From: Agromyces protaetiae
Lineage (GTDB): Bacteria > Actinomycetota > Actinomycetes > Actinomycetales > Microbacteriaceae
DNA length: 64,000 bases
Reading direction: 5' to 3'
NCBI RefSeq assembly: GCF_030866785.1
Contig: NZ_CP133018.1
Span: 2,108,001-2,172,000, forward strand
Positions 16,601 to 24,698 of the stretch are shown here, piece after piece (positions within the stretch are counted from its first letter, which is position 1; every line of letters begins with the position of its first letter). Under the pieces are notes generated by a model, which did not search any database, was not told the origin of the DNA, and saw only the letters and a program-made list of their open reading frames with translations. The position numbers were made by a program, and so were the translations under genes.

Positions 16601-17189
16601 GAGCCGCGAGCTCCTCGAGGTCGTAGACCGGGCGGCCCTTCTCACCACCCGCGAGCTGTCCGGCGGTGATGGCCGCGGCCAGCCGGTGATAGCCCTCTTC
16701 ACGGCGCGCGAGCACGAGCACGTGGTCGCCCTCGGGGTCGGCCTCGCCCATCTGCGGCCCGCTGAGCCCGAGCGAGAGCTCGGCACCGAACACGGTCGCA
16801 AGGGAGGGGAACGCCTCGGCGGCCTCGGCGAAGCGCACCAGCCCATAGAACCCGTCGTGGTCGGTGATCGCGAGCCCGGAGAGTCCGAGCCGGTGCGCCT
16901 CCTCGACGAGCTGCTCGGGCGTCGAGGCGCCGTCGAGGAAGCTGAACGCCGAGTGCGCGTGCAGCTCGGCATACGGCACGACCGGGCCGGCCGGCGTCTC
17001 GAGTCCCTCCGACGGCCGGTACGGGTGGCGTTTGCGGCTCCACGCCGGGCTGTCGCCGCCGTCGGCGATGAGGCCGGCACTTCCAGGGACCAGGCTGGCG
17101 CCGCCGCCGCCCCGGCCGTCTGGGCGGCGCCGGTCGGAGAGCTTGCGTTCGAGCTCGGACCAGGGGATCTCGGGGTTGTTCCAGCCCAT
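13656..17189 (-). CDS. dnaE2: Error-prone DNA polymerase III alpha (DnaE2)
   Basis: A 1177-residue C-family polymerase for translesion synthesis after DNA damage. The N-terminal PHP domain starts at AELHAHSAFSFLDGAS. The palm contains LCQGRGSAANSAVCY and the catalytic aspartates in EEPDIDVDFDSDRREEI. The helix-hairpin-helix and OB domains (VDRLRETESGRR, ITFLNVEDESGTVNII) close the protein. An approx. 80-residue Ala/Gly/Ser-rich insert (about 14400-14600 on the map) interrupts it near the helix-hairpin-helix region and is built from repeated CGGATGC words. It is the third gene after imuA' and imuB, with a 47-bp gap behind imuB. DnaE2 needs the ImuB clamp adaptor and ImuA' to act. Confidence 0.95.
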   Translation of the reverse strand: MGWNNPEIPWSELERKLSDRRRPDGRGGGGASLVPGSAGLIADGGDSPAWSRKRHPYRPSEGLETPAGPVVPYAELHAHSAFSFLDGASTPEQLVEEAHRLGLSGLAITDHDGFYGLVRFAEAAEAFPSLATVFGAELSLGLSGPQMGEADPEGDHVLVLARREEGYHRLAAAITAGQLAGGEKGRPVYDLEELAARAGGEWVIPTGCRKGTVRRALAEGGPDAAWRELDRLVALFGRDQVVVELFDHGHPGDQPANDELAALAARAGVRLIASNAVHYATPPEHRLAHALAAVRARRSLDELDGWLPASDGLHLRSGAEMAARFARYPGAVAHTVTLAEELGFTLRSARPKLPRQQVPEGHTPMSWLRELVWRGADELYPGVPDDVRERLQQELDVIEQKDFPGYFLIVYDLVREARSRGILCQGRGSAANSAVCYVLRITAVDSIYYRLPFERFLSALRDEEPDIDVDFDSDRREEIIQYVYAKYGRQNAAQVANVISYRPKVAVRDMAKALGYSTGQQDAWSRQVERWGSVVETDDHDIPAEVVELAEQVLTFPRHLGIHSGGMVLTDRPVGEVVPIEHARMENRTVLQWDKDDCAWMGLVKFDLLGLGMLAALQYTFDLIRDTTSEEWELATIPKEEAAVYDMLCRADSIGVFQVESRAQMGTLPRLRPRRFYDLVVEIALIRPGPVQGGAVHPYIRRRTGEEPVTYLHPKLVPVLERTLGVPLFQEQLMQMAVAVGNCSAADADLLRRAMGSKRGVERIESLKERLYAGMAENGIDDETADTIYAKIQAFANFGFAESHSLSFGLLVYASSWLKLHYPAAFLAALLRAQPMGFYSPQTLTADARRHGVEVRRPDIQLSGVDASLEALALGEADASGGASGSNGPGAGAADASAEASAHRRRLPGPTGLDGCTDRVQPPVPDFERDAPDRSAEHRRDGAYAVRLGLADVSSIGTALAERIVVERDRGGPYRDMPDVARRVGLETAELEALSAAGAFASFGLDRRRALWLAGEAAQDRPEYLPGSVVVVQPPLLPLLTDTEQVVYDLWATGISPDDHPIRHIRDRLDERGVIRVDRLRETESGRRIEVGGVVTHRQRPATASGITFLNVEDESGTVNIIASVGVWNRYRRVAREAPAMIVRGVLERSTDGVVNVVADRFESLTVSAPHRSRDFR

Positions 17190-17236
17190 GTGTCAGCTCC
17201 CGGCCGTGTCAGCGCCCGGCGATCTCAGTCCGGTCA

Positions 17237-18769
17237 TCAGTCGTACCTCGCCTCGGCCTGCCAGCCGTCGTCGTCGTGGACGAGCAGCCAGGCGCAGCCG
17301 TCGGCGTCGACGATCTGGAAGCGGTGCACGCGTCTCGCGCGTTCGGCGTCCCACCAGCGTTCGACGATGGGCCATGGGCCGGCCCAGGCCCGAATCGGTC
17401 GCGGTCGGCCGTTCAGCGCGGCGGCCGAGAATTTCACGGGCGGCGCGGGCAGATTGCCCCGCGCGTCGATCGAGACGGATGCCCCGGCGTCATCCACGAG
17501 CGTCACGGGAGGCCGCTCGCGGAAGACGCTGGCTGGTGCGAGAGTGGGCAGGCTCCCGGGCCACGGTGCGGCAGCGGGAGCGGGCGCGGGGTCGCCCCAA
17601 GGCACGAGCACCTGCCGGTCGGCGAGCAGCCGCCCACCGACGACGGCGGGCGTCGCGACGGCTTCGTGGCCGAGCATGCTCTGCACCCGGGTGAGCCCGT
17701 GGTGCACACGCTCGTCGGGCCCGCCGCCCCAGAGTCCGTCCTCGTGGTTGCCGGTGGAGTCGACGCGCTCCGGCACGACCCGAACACGCACGATCGGCGA
17801 GGCGAGGCCCGCTTCGGCGCTGCTCGCGCCCTGCAGCTGCCAGCGGATCCGGTCGATCACATCGGCCGCCGTGAACCACCGGGGATGCAGCCATTCGCGG
17901 CTCGAATGCCCGCCGCGTTCGTCGTCGAGGTCGACCCGGATCGCGGTGCACACCAGCCGGGTGGCGCGCATCCGGTCGATGAACTCGTCGGCGCGCACAC
18001 GGAACGCGAACGCGAGCTGGTCGACGCGGTCGAGCGGCGGCTCGAACTCCTGCTCGACCGCGAAGTCGGGCGGTGGCGTGCGCGGGTCGACGCGCGTCGC
18101 CTCCCGGCCCGCGGCGAGATCGTGCGCGAACGCCCCGGCCGCGCCGAACCGGCGGCGCACGTCGGCGACGGGCAGCGCGGCGAACTCGCCGAGCGTCCGC
18201 ACGCCGAGCCGGTTCAGCAGGGTCGCGGTACGCGGGTCGACGACGAGCCGCACGGGGAGCGGCGCCAGGAACGCGGCGGATGCCTCGGGCGGCACGATCC
18301 CGATGACGGCGTCGCGCGTGCTGCGCGCCGCCTGCTCGGCGGCGAAGGGGCCGTCGGAGACGCCGACGCGCGCGTGCGGCACGTCCGCCGTGGCCGCGGT
18401 CTCGAGCAGCGCACGGGCGGCGGACTCCTCACCGCCGTAGTAGCGCACCGGCCCTCGCGCGCGCATCGCGATCGTGCCGGGGCGGACCAGCTGCACGCCG
18501 GGCACCGCCTCCTCGATGAGCCGGACGACGGGCTCGAAGGCGCGCGCATCGAGTGCGGCGTCGTAGGGCAGCACGGTCAGTGCGGGGGAGCGCAGCTGCG
18601 CCTCGCGGAGCTTGAGCCCGCGGGTCACGCCGTCGCGGCGGGCCGTGGCCGAGCACGCGAAGACGGCTCCGCCGTCGGTGAGGACCACCGCGGCGCCGTC
18701 GTCGAGGCCGTGCTCGCGGATCGCCGCGAACACCGGCCAGTCGGGGCACCAGAGCACGATGGTACGCAT
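17237..18769 (-). CDS. imuB: ImuB-like Y-family polymerase paralogue
   Basis: A 510-residue Y-family-like protein that in actinobacteria does not itself copy DNA. It bridges DnaE2 to the beta clamp. MRTIVLWCPDWPVFAA replaces the usual catalytic N-terminal strand, and RYYGGEESAARALL and LVVDPRTATLLNRLGVRTLGEFAALP mark the palm and helix-hairpin-helix region. The start at 18769 is one base after the imuA' stop, so the two genes are coupled. The last approx. 200 residues are Pro/Ala-rich linker plus a conserved WWD...RVHRFQIVDADG tail. Confidence 0.92.
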   Translation of the reverse strand: MRTIVLWCPDWPVFAAIREHGLDDGAAVVLTDGGAVFACSATARRDGVTRGLKLREAQLRSPALTVLPYDAALDARAFEPVVRLIEEAVPGVQLVRPGTIAMRARGPVRYYGGEESAARALLETAATADVPHARVGVSDGPFAAEQAARSTRDAVIGIVPPEASAAFLAPLPVRLVVDPRTATLLNRLGVRTLGEFAALPVADVRRRFGAAGAFAHDLAAGREATRVDPRTPPPDFAVEQEFEPPLDRVDQLAFAFRVRADEFIDRMRATRLVCTAIRVDLDDERGGHSSREWLHPRWFTAADVIDRIRWQLQGASSAEAGLASPIVRVRVVPERVDSTGNHEDGLWGGGPDERVHHGLTRVQSMLGHEAVATPAVVGGRLLADRQVLVPWGDPAPAPAAAPWPGSLPTLAPASVFRERPPVTLVDDAGASVSIDARGNLPAPPVKFSAAALNGRPRPIRAWAGPWPIVERWWDAERARRVHRFQIVDADGCAWLLVHDDDGWQAEARYD

Positions 18770-18770
18770 C

Positions 18771-19523
18771 TCAGCCCGCTCTGCGGAAGTCGACGTGCGC
18801 GACCTCGCCCGCCGAGGCGAGGTCGGCGGCGGGCGCCGCGGGTCGTTCGGCCGGTGCGCGGTCGGGGGCGACCGAGGCGCCACGCGACAGGTCGGGGAGC
18901 CGCAGCCTCGCGTGCGCCGGGCGGCCGAGACCGCCGCGGCCGGCGGTACGGACGACCACCTCGCGTTCGGTGAGCGCTCCGTGGCCCAGCTCGAGTCCGC
19001 TCCAGCCGCTCTCGCCGACCTCGAGCACCGTGTCGGCGCCAGGCCACTCGCCCGCGGCGATGAGCACGCCGCCGCGCTGTCTGAGCCGCGCGGTGAACCG
19101 CGACGTCTCGGCGGGGGAGAGCCGGCCGATGGGCTGGACGGCCACCACCGGGATCACATCGGCGAGCGCGGCCGTGACCGTGAGCCACTGCCGGCCGGGA
19201 TCCGGGACCAGCACGAGCCGTTCGAGCGCGATGCCGAATCGCGCGGCGGCCTCGACGCCGAAGTCGGGCAGGCCGACGACCGCGGTCCAACGGCCGGCCG
19301 CCGATGGCCCGGCGAGCAAGGACATGAGCAGGCTGGTCGAGCCGACGGCCTGCACCACCGTGCCCTCGCGGAGGCTCCTGCCGGGCAGCACCGCGGCGAG
19401 GGCGGGGTGGGTCGGGACGGACTTCGCGTCGAGCTTGCGCGCCTCCATGCCGCGGATGCGCGACTGCAGCTCGCCGACCCGGTCGAACCGGGTGTCGGGG
19501 GACGCAGCCGCTACAAGACTCAC
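18771..19523 (-). CDS. imuA': ImuA'-like RecA-fold protein of the SOS mutasome
   Basis: A 250-residue RecA-fold protein, the first gene of the imuA'-imuB-dnaE2 cassette. Recognisable parts are LREGTVVQAVGSTSLLMSLLAG (where a full RecA would have Walker A), GRWTAVVGLPDFGVEAAARFGI and LERLVLVPDPGRQWL. The start is ambiguous. ATG at 19541 lies inside the LexA box. GTG at 19523, 10 bp after the box, leaves the operator outside the gene and is preferred. The protein is thought to help DnaE2 and ImuB assemble at stalled forks. Confidence 0.85.
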   Translation of the reverse strand: MSLVAAASPDTRFDRVGELQSRIRGMEARKLDAKSVPTHPALAAVLPGRSLREGTVVQAVGSTSLLMSLLAGPSAAGRWTAVVGLPDFGVEAAARFGIALERLVLVPDPGRQWLTVTAALADVIPVVAVQPIGRLSPAETSRFTARLRQRGGVLIAAGEWPGADTVLEVGESGWSGLELGHGALTEREVVVRTAGRGGLGRPAHARLRLPDLSRGASVAPDRAPAERPAAPAADLASAGEVAHVDFRRAG

Positions 19524-19533
19524 CAGTACATCT

Positions 19534-19549
19534 TCGAACATACGTTCGA
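19534..19549 (-). promoter_or_regulatory. LexA (SOS) box of the imuA'-imuB-dnaE2 operon
   Basis: TCGAACATACGTTCGA is a perfect inverted repeat matching the actinobacterial LexA consensus TCGAAC-N4-GTTCGA. It lies just upstream of the preferred imuA' start and would block transcription until LexA is cleaved after DNA damage. Confidence 0.93.
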
Positions 19550-19743
19550 ATACGGCAACCCGGAGGAGGACGCTCGGCCGCCGGCAACAGTCGAGCTTAC
19601 GCACGACATGTCGCTTGCGTAGCGGCTCCGATCGGCGACGAACGGGGCGTACCAGGCTGCGCCCAGCACGTACTAGGCGAGGGCTGCCAAGGTGACGGCC
19701 GGCCGATTCAGATGAGCGAACGCAGTGAGCATGGAGACTCCCG

Positions 19744-20154
19744 TCAGGCTCGCTTCGAGCGCATCGCTTTGAGCTGCTTCTTCGAGGAATCAGCGGCAAA
19801 GGATCGGTATTCGTCGGAGCCGAGCGGCACGAGAGCAATCCGGCCGTCGTCGTCGTGATGGATGCCCCAGCCGTACCGCTTACCCAGCGGAGAGGCTCGC
19901 ATGCAGGCCTGGTCTTTGGCGAAGAACGCCTCCCGCGCGGCGGTGCGATCCTCGAAGGGTATGGATTGGCGGGTCGCATACACCTCAAACAGCACATCGT
20001 CGCTGGTGAACTCGTAAGGATGTGCTGAGATGAGCGCGTACTGCAACGCCGCCACGGTCAGAGCCTTGCCGCTGACAGGCGGTGCACTCGCCGTCTCGAC
20101 CGGGCAGTCGTCTGCAACCTGGATGAAAGTGCCGGTGTAGTTCGTGCTTCCCAC
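19744..20154 (-). CDS. DUF6157 family protein
   Basis: A 136-residue cytoplasmic protein matching the DUF6157 pattern: NYTGTFIQVADDCP, SGKALTVAALQYALI, PYEFTSDDVLFEVYA and ASPLGKRYGWGIHHDDDGRIAL. The biochemical function of the family is unknown to me. GTG at 20154 is chosen because GGAG lies five bases upstream and the conserved N terminus starts there. It diverges from the AraC regulator, which makes co-regulation plausible. The C terminus is strongly basic (SKKQLKAMRSKRA). The surrounding 1.5 kb reads less GC-rich than its neighbours. Confidence 0.82.
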   Translation of the reverse strand: MGSTNYTGTFIQVADDCPVETASAPPVSGKALTVAALQYALISAHPYEFTSDDVLFEVYATRQSIPFEDRTAAREAFFAKDQACMRASPLGKRYGWGIHHDDDGRIALVPLGSDEYRSFAADSSKKQLKAMRSKRA

Positions 20155-20236
20155 ATCTCCAATTTCGCCCGAGTGGGCGAGCCCGCAATAGCAAAAAAGC
20201 GACAGCTTGGCGAGGCCGCCTGGGAGGATGGTGGCC

Positions 20237-21091
20237 GTGACCGTCAGCCGTGATGCGCGTGAGCGCTCGATCACCGACTCAGAGCGATCCGGTGTGCTCT
20301 ATCCGGATCGGCTGGCACGATATGCCGCGAGTTGGATCGCACCCGATCCGGCCGTGTCGGCGGTGGTCGATCAGTACTGGCATGTCTCGTGGGCACTGGA
20401 TGAGGGCGAACGGTTGGATCAGCCGATCATCGACTTGCCCGCGGTGAACGTGACCGTCGAGGAGGGCGATGTGCCTGCACCGCTTGTGGTCACCGGGGTG
20501 CATGGTCGTGCGTGGCGACGCATCATCCAGGGCACCGGGCAGGTATTCGCGATCCGGCTACGGCCGGCAGGGCTGGCTGTGCTCAGCGATCTCGCCCCGC
20601 CGCACGTGGCCGATGCCACAGTACCGCTCACCGCCATGCTCGACTCTCGCCTGCATACGCTCATGCGCACCATCGCCGCCGGTTCCGACCCCGGCGAACG
20701 CGCACGAGCGGCAGACCGCGCGATCGCAGGCGTTCTTATGAAGCACGCACCGACACCGGCGGGATTGCTCGCGAACGAGGTGTTGGACGAGTTGCGGGAT
20801 CGCATCCACCGGAGAATCGGCCCGACGCTTGCTGAGCGTTTCGCGCGGAGCGAGCGGACTATTCAGCGCGCCTGCATCGACACGCTGGGGCATGGGCCGA
20901 AGTGGTTGAGCCGTCGTATCCGCCTCCAGGAAGTCGCCCTCACCCTGGCTACCCGGCCCGATGACGATCTCGCGGCTATCGCTGCAGATCTTGGCTACAC
21001 CGATCAGTCTCACCTCACACGCGATCTCCGAGCTGCCACCGGCATCACCCCCGATGCCTATCGCCGAGCCCTCCACGACTTGACGACCTGA
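20237..21091 (+). CDS. AraC-family transcriptional regulator
   Basis: A 284-residue regulator with an N-terminal ligand or oligomerisation domain (ARYAASWIAPDPAVSAVVDQYWHV ... GRAWRRIIQGTGQVFAIRLRP, DUF6597-like) and a C-terminal pair of AraC helix-turn-helix motifs (LAERFARSERTIQRACIDT and DLAAIAADLGYTDQSHLTRD). GTG at 20237 lies nine bases after the Shine-Dalgarno GGGAGG. ATG at 20228 would touch that sequence directly. It is divergent from DUF6157 and probably controls it. Confidence 0.88.
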   Translation: MTVSRDARERSITDSERSGVLYPDRLARYAASWIAPDPAVSAVVDQYWHVSWALDEGERLDQPIIDLPAVNVTVEEGDVPAPLVVTGVHGRAWRRIIQGTGQVFAIRLRPAGLAVLSDLAPPHVADATVPLTAMLDSRLHTLMRTIAAGSDPGERARAADRAIAGVLMKHAPTPAGLLANEVLDELRDRIHRRIGPTLAERFARSERTIQRACIDTLGHGPKWLSRRIRLQEVALTLATRPDDDLAAIAADLGYTDQSHLTRDLRAATGITPDAYRRALHDLTT

Positions 21092-21189
21092 TCCCAGGCT
21101 CCTACGCGGCCGACCTGATCAGACATCAGCTCTGTTGTCCTCTGAACCCCAATAGCCCCGGGCTGGCCCACGCCGTGACCGGAAACACG

Positions 21190-21219
21190 AAAGGCCGGGT
21201 CGTGATCGACCCGGCCTTT
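21190..21219. terminator. Hairpin terminator behind tRNA-Leu and the AraC gene
   Basis: A 13-bp perfect stem (AAAGGCCGGGTCG and its complement) with the loop TGAT and flanking A/T triplets. It can serve the leftward tRNA as well as the rightward regulator gene. Confidence 0.75.
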
Positions 21220-21229
21220 CGACAACGCG

Positions 21230-21313
21230 TGCGCGAGGGGGGACTTGAACCCCCACGCCCGTTAGGGCACTAGCACCTCAAGCTAGCGCGTCTGCCATTT
21301 CCGCCACCCGCGC
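21230..21313 (-). tRNA. tRNA-Leu (anticodon GAG)
   Basis: An 84-nt class II tRNA with a seven-pair acceptor stem (GCGCGGG against CTCGCGC, with one G-U pair). It has an anticodon arm GCTAGC-TTGAGG-TGCTAG with anticodon GAG, a long variable arm (CCTAACGGG region) and a T arm containing GGTTCAAGTCC. The discriminator base is A, as in tRNA-Leu. CCA is not encoded. Confidence 0.95.
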
Positions 21314-21421
21314 GTTGTCTCGGCCCGTGATCGCTCAGCGGGCCGTAGAAGACATTAGCACGGTTTGCGAGAGCCATTTCACCACTGCGGGACGCCCGAC
21401 AGCGGCCCTGGACGCGCACGA

Positions 21422-21427
21422 TAGCGT
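21422..21427 (+). promoter_or_regulatory. -10 box of M20 peptidase gene
   Basis: TAGCGT is followed by 7 nt and the ATG at 21435. A GTGGAG sequence in between could also act as a Shine-Dalgarno if transcription starts further upstream. Confidence 0.35.
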
Positions 21428-21434
21428 GGAGCAC

Positions 21435-22760
21435 ATGGCCGAGGCATCCGTCACCGAGACCCCCGCGATCGAGCTGTCCGAGACCGCGATCATCGCACGC
21501 GATCTCATCCGTCTCGACACCGTGAACTTCGGCGAGGGGCGCTCAAATGGCGAGCGCGAGGCCGCCGAGTATGTCGAGGCGCGGCTGCGCACGCTCGGTC
21601 TGGCGCCCGAGCTCTTCGAATCCGCCCCCGGCCGAGCGAGCGTGGTCGCACGCGTGCCCGGCCGGAACCCCGAGAAGCCCGCGCTGGTGCTGCACGGGCA
21701 CCTCGACGTCGTCCCCGCCGACCCGCGAAAATGGACCGTCGACCCGTTCGGCGGCGAGATCAAGGACGGCATGCTCTGGGGTCGCGGCGCCGTCGACATG
21801 AAGGACATGGACGCCATGATCCTGACCGCGCTCGGCGACGTGCTCGACGGCGGCGGCCAGCCCGAGCGTGACCTCGTCGTGGCGTTCTTCGCCGACGAGG
21901 AGGCCGGCGGTCAGTTCGGCGCGAGCTGGCTCGTCGACACGCACCCCGAACTCTTCGCCGGCGCGACCGAGGCGATCAGCGAGGTCGGCGGGTACTCGAT
22001 CGAGGTCGGCGGGCAACGCGCGTACCTGCTGCAGACGGGGGAGAAGTCCCTGCTCTGGATCCGGCTCGTGGCGCACGGTGTCGCCGCGCACGGCTCCCGG
22101 CTCATCCGAGAGAACGCCATCACTCGGCTCGCCGCCGCGATCGCGCGGCTCGGCGAGCGCGAGTGGCCGCTGCGGCTCACCGACACGACCGAGGAGCTGC
22201 TCGGCGAGATCGCGCGGGTGCTCGGCGTGGATCCGGCAGAGACGGCACCCGACGAGCTGGCCCTCGCGGCCGGCTCCGCCTCCGGATTCATCACCGCGAC
22301 GCTGCGCACCACGGCCAATCCCACCGGGCTCACCGCCGGGTACAAGCACAATGTGATCCCCGACCGGGCCGAGGCGCTCGTCGACATCCGCACGCTGCCA
22401 GGCGAAGAGGACGCGGTGCTCGCCGAGGTGCAGCGCCTCGTCGGCGACGACATCGAGATCGAGATCGTGCACCGCGACGTCGGCCTCGAGTCGCCCACGT
22501 CCGGCCCGCTCGTCGACGCCGTGCGCCGCTCGCTGCAGGCCCACGATCCGGGCGCACCGGTCTTCCCGTACCTGCTCTCGGGCGGCACCGACAACAAGTC
22601 GCTCAGCCGCCTCGGCATCCGCGGGTACGGCTTCGCGCCGTTGCGCCTGCCGAGCGACCTCGACTTCCCGGCGCTCTTCCACGGGGTTGACGAGCGTGTG
22701 CCGCTCGACGCGCTAACCTTCGGTAGTCGGGTCCTTCGGGATCTGCTTCGCGACTACTGA
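21435..22760 (+). CDS. M20-family metallopeptidase
   Basis: A 441-residue zinc peptidase of the M20 family (ArgE/DapE/dipeptidase group). Metal and catalytic motifs are visible: VLHGHLDVVPAD (His and the catalytic Asp), WGRGAVDMKD (bridging Asp), FFADEEAGG (general base Glu plus the metal Glu) and GGTDNKSLSRLG near the C terminus. The dimerisation insert contains VAHGVAAHGSRLIRENAI. It is cytoplasmic and probably cleaves small peptides or N-acyl amino acids; the substrate is not predictable. It is followed by uppP on the same strand. Confidence 0.92.
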   Translation: MAEASVTETPAIELSETAIIARDLIRLDTVNFGEGRSNGEREAAEYVEARLRTLGLAPELFESAPGRASVVARVPGRNPEKPALVLHGHLDVVPADPRKWTVDPFGGEIKDGMLWGRGAVDMKDMDAMILTALGDVLDGGGQPERDLVVAFFADEEAGGQFGASWLVDTHPELFAGATEAISEVGGYSIEVGGQRAYLLQTGEKSLLWIRLVAHGVAAHGSRLIRENAITRLAAAIARLGEREWPLRLTDTTEELLGEIARVLGVDPAETAPDELALAAGSASGFITATLRTTANPTGLTAGYKHNVIPDRAEALVDIRTLPGEEDAVLAEVQRLVGDDIEIEIVHRDVGLESPTSGPLVDAVRRSLQAHDPGAPVFPYLLSGGTDNKSLSRLGIRGYGFAPLRLPSDLDFPALFHGVDERVPLDALTFGSRVLRDLLRDY

Positions 22761-22844
22761 CCCACGAACCAGCAGACCAGAGCAGGTCTCATTCCGTGCA
22801 CCTCGTTCCCGCAGCCGCCTGCGGGGCGGAAGGAGGACCCTCAC

Positions 22845-23663
22845 GTGCTCGAAGCGCTCATCCTCGGCCTCGTCCAGGGCCTGACGGAGTTCCTGCCGAT
22901 CTCGTCGAGCGCGCACCTGCGCATCCTCGGCGAGTTCCTGCCGGGCGCGCAGGACCCGGGTGCGGCGTTCACCGCGATCACCCAGATCGGCACCGAAGCG
23001 GCCGTCGTGGTGTTCTTCTGGCGCGACATCGTGCGGATCGTCTCGCACTGGTTCGGGTCGTTCACGGGCCGCGTGCCCCGGAACGATCCAGACGCGCGCA
23101 TGGGATGGCTGATCATCGTCGGCTCGGTGCCGATCGTCGTGCTCGGGCTGCTGTTCCAGGACGAGATCGAGACCACGTTCCGGTCGCTCTGGATCGTCGC
23201 GACCATGCTCATCGTCTTCGGCATCATCCTCGGCCTCGCCGACTGGGCCGGCAGCAAGGTCCGCAAGCTCGACCAGCTGACGGTCGGCCACGGCGTCGTG
23301 TTCGGCTTCGCGCAGGCACTCGCTCTGATCCCCGGCGTCTCCCGGTCGGGCGGCACGATCACCGCCGGCCTGCTGATGGGCTACGAGCGTCCCGCTGCGG
23401 CCCGCTACGCCTTCCTGCTCGCCATCCCCGCGGTGTTCGGCTCCGGCTTCTACCAGGTGTTCAAGAGCATCGGCGAGCCGTCGGTCTACGGCCCGATCGA
23501 GACCGCGGCCGCGACGCTCGTCGCCTTCGTGGTCGGCCTGGTCGTGATCGCGTTCTTCATGAACTACATCTCGAAGCGCAGCTTCCTGCCGTTCGTGATC
23601 TACCGGATCGTGCTCGGCGGCGTCATCATGTGGCTGCTCGCGGCGGGCGTCATCCAGCCCTGA
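22845..23663 (+). CDS. uppP: Undecaprenyl-diphosphate phosphatase (UppP/BacA)
   Basis: A 272-residue polytopic membrane enzyme that recycles the cell-wall lipid carrier by hydrolysing undecaprenyl diphosphate. The signatures are [22 protein letters not shown] (a Glu-rich loop followed by SSSAH) at the N terminus and [19 protein letters not shown] in the middle, with seven to eight hydrophobic segments. It starts with GTG behind the strong Shine-Dalgarno GGAAGGAGG. The length fits the family. Confidence 0.96.
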   Translation: MLEALILGLVQGLTEFLPISSSAHLRILGEFLPGAQDPGAAFTAITQIGTEAAVVVFFWRDIVRIVSHWFGSFTGRVPRNDPDARMGWLIIVGSVPIVVLGLLFQDEIETTFRSLWIVATMLIVFGIILGLADWAGSKVRKLDQLTVGHGVVFGFAQALALIPGVSRSGGTITAGLLMGYERPAAARYAFLLAIPAVFGSGFYQVFKSIGEPSVYGPIETAAATLVAFVVGLVVIAFFMNYISKRSFLPFVIYRIVLGGVIMWLLAAGVIQP

Positions 23664-23682
23664 CGACGACGGCCGGGCTTCG

Positions 23683-24618
23683 TCAGCTGTCGCGCGGGCG
23701 CCAGGGCTCGTCGCCGCCCCGACCGTCGCCGCCACGACCGTCGGCGCGACCGCCGTCGCCGCGCCGGCGCAGGTAGCGCTCGAACTCCAGCGCGATGGCG
23801 TCGCCGCTCGCCTCGGGGGCGTCGACCGCGTCGCGGGCCTGCTCGAGCTGGGCGATGTATCCCGCCATGTCCTCGTCGTCCGACGCGAGCGCATCGACGC
23901 CGGCTTCCCAGGCCTGTGCGTCGGCCTCGAGCGTGCCGCGGGGGATCGAGAGGCCCGTCAGCTCCTCGAGCTTGCCGAGCAGCGCGATCACCGCCTTCGG
24001 TGACGGCGCGTTGTGCACGTAGTGCGGGACCGAGACCCAGAGCGACACCGTCGGCAGCCCCGCACGCTCAGCCTGGTCGGCGAGCACGGTGAGCACCCCG
24101 ACCGGTCCCTCATACCCCGGACGGTCGACGCCGAGCACGTCGCGGACATCGGAGTTCTCGCTCGAGGCGAAGACGATCAGCGGTCGGGTGTGCGGGGCGT
24201 CGGCGAGCATGGCCCCCAGGAACACGACGCCCTCGACGTCGGCCGCGAGCGCGGCGTCGACGAGCTCCGCCGCGAACGCCTTCCAGCTGCGCGCGGGCTC
24301 AGCGCCGATCAGCACGTGCAGTTTCTCGCTGCCGAGCCCCAGGTCGCTCTCGGGGCGCCCTGCGGCACTCGCGTCCGGCCCGAGCAGCGTGGCGCCCGGC
24401 CAGGCGAGCTCGCGCGTGCCGTCTTCGCCGGTCACGATCGTCGGCCGGTTGAACTGGTAGTCGTAGTAGAGCTCGGGGTCGACGGCGGCGTACTCGACGA
24501 GCTGCAGCTGTTCGGCGAGCAGTCGTGCCGCGCTCGAGGCGGCCTCGCCCGCGTCGTTCCATCCTTCGAAGGCGACGATGAGGAGCCTTCGGTTGCCGAA
24601 CACGGTGGGATGTTGCAC
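23683..24618 (-). CDS. PAC2 family protein (proteasome assembly chaperone-like)
   Basis: A 311-residue member of the PAC2 family. It contains the typical opening LLIVAFEGWNDAGEAASSAA, then VDPELYYDYQFNRPTI, FLGAMLADAPHTRP and VSLWVSVPHYVHNAPSPKA. Bacterial members are widespread in actinobacteria near trmI and the proteasome locus; their job is not established. Here the family persists although no proteasome gene is in the window. It starts with GTG at 24618. The C-terminal approx. 20 residues are a Gly/Arg/Asp-rich tail (RRGDGGRADGRGGDGRGGD). Confidence 0.88.
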   Translation of the reverse strand: MQHPTVFGNRRLLIVAFEGWNDAGEAASSAARLLAEQLQLVEYAAVDPELYYDYQFNRPTIVTGEDGTRELAWPGATLLGPDASAAGRPESDLGLGSEKLHVLIGAEPARSWKAFAAELVDAALAADVEGVVFLGAMLADAPHTRPLIVFASSENSDVRDVLGVDRPGYEGPVGVLTVLADQAERAGLPTVSLWVSVPHYVHNAPSPKAVIALLGKLEELTGLSIPRGTLEADAQAWEAGVDALASDDEDMAGYIAQLEQARDAVDAPEASGDAIALEFERYLRRRGDGGRADGRGGDGRGGDEPWRPRDS

Positions 24619-24684
24619 GAGTCGTCGTCTCGCTTCCCGCCCCGGAGCCTCCGGGGTCTCATTTTCCAGAATAGGCGCTGCCCG

Positions 24685-24690
24685 TAGACT
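24685..24690 (+). promoter_or_regulatory. -10 box of HAD phosphatase gene
   Basis: TAGACT is followed by 8 nt and the GTG at 24699, a leaderless arrangement. Confidence 0.5.
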
Positions 24691-24698
24691 AGCCCGTT

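Noticed and set aside
13677..18440. Very long open frame (over 1500 codons) on the plus strand, antisense to dnaE2 and imuB
   Set aside because: It is a by-product of high-GC codon bias opposite real genes. The translation is Arg/His/Ala-rich with no fold or motif, while the opposite strand encodes complete polymerase proteins.
21230..21313. tRNA-Leu considered as an integration site of an island
   Set aside because: I could not find a second copy of its 3' end or any integrase in the window.
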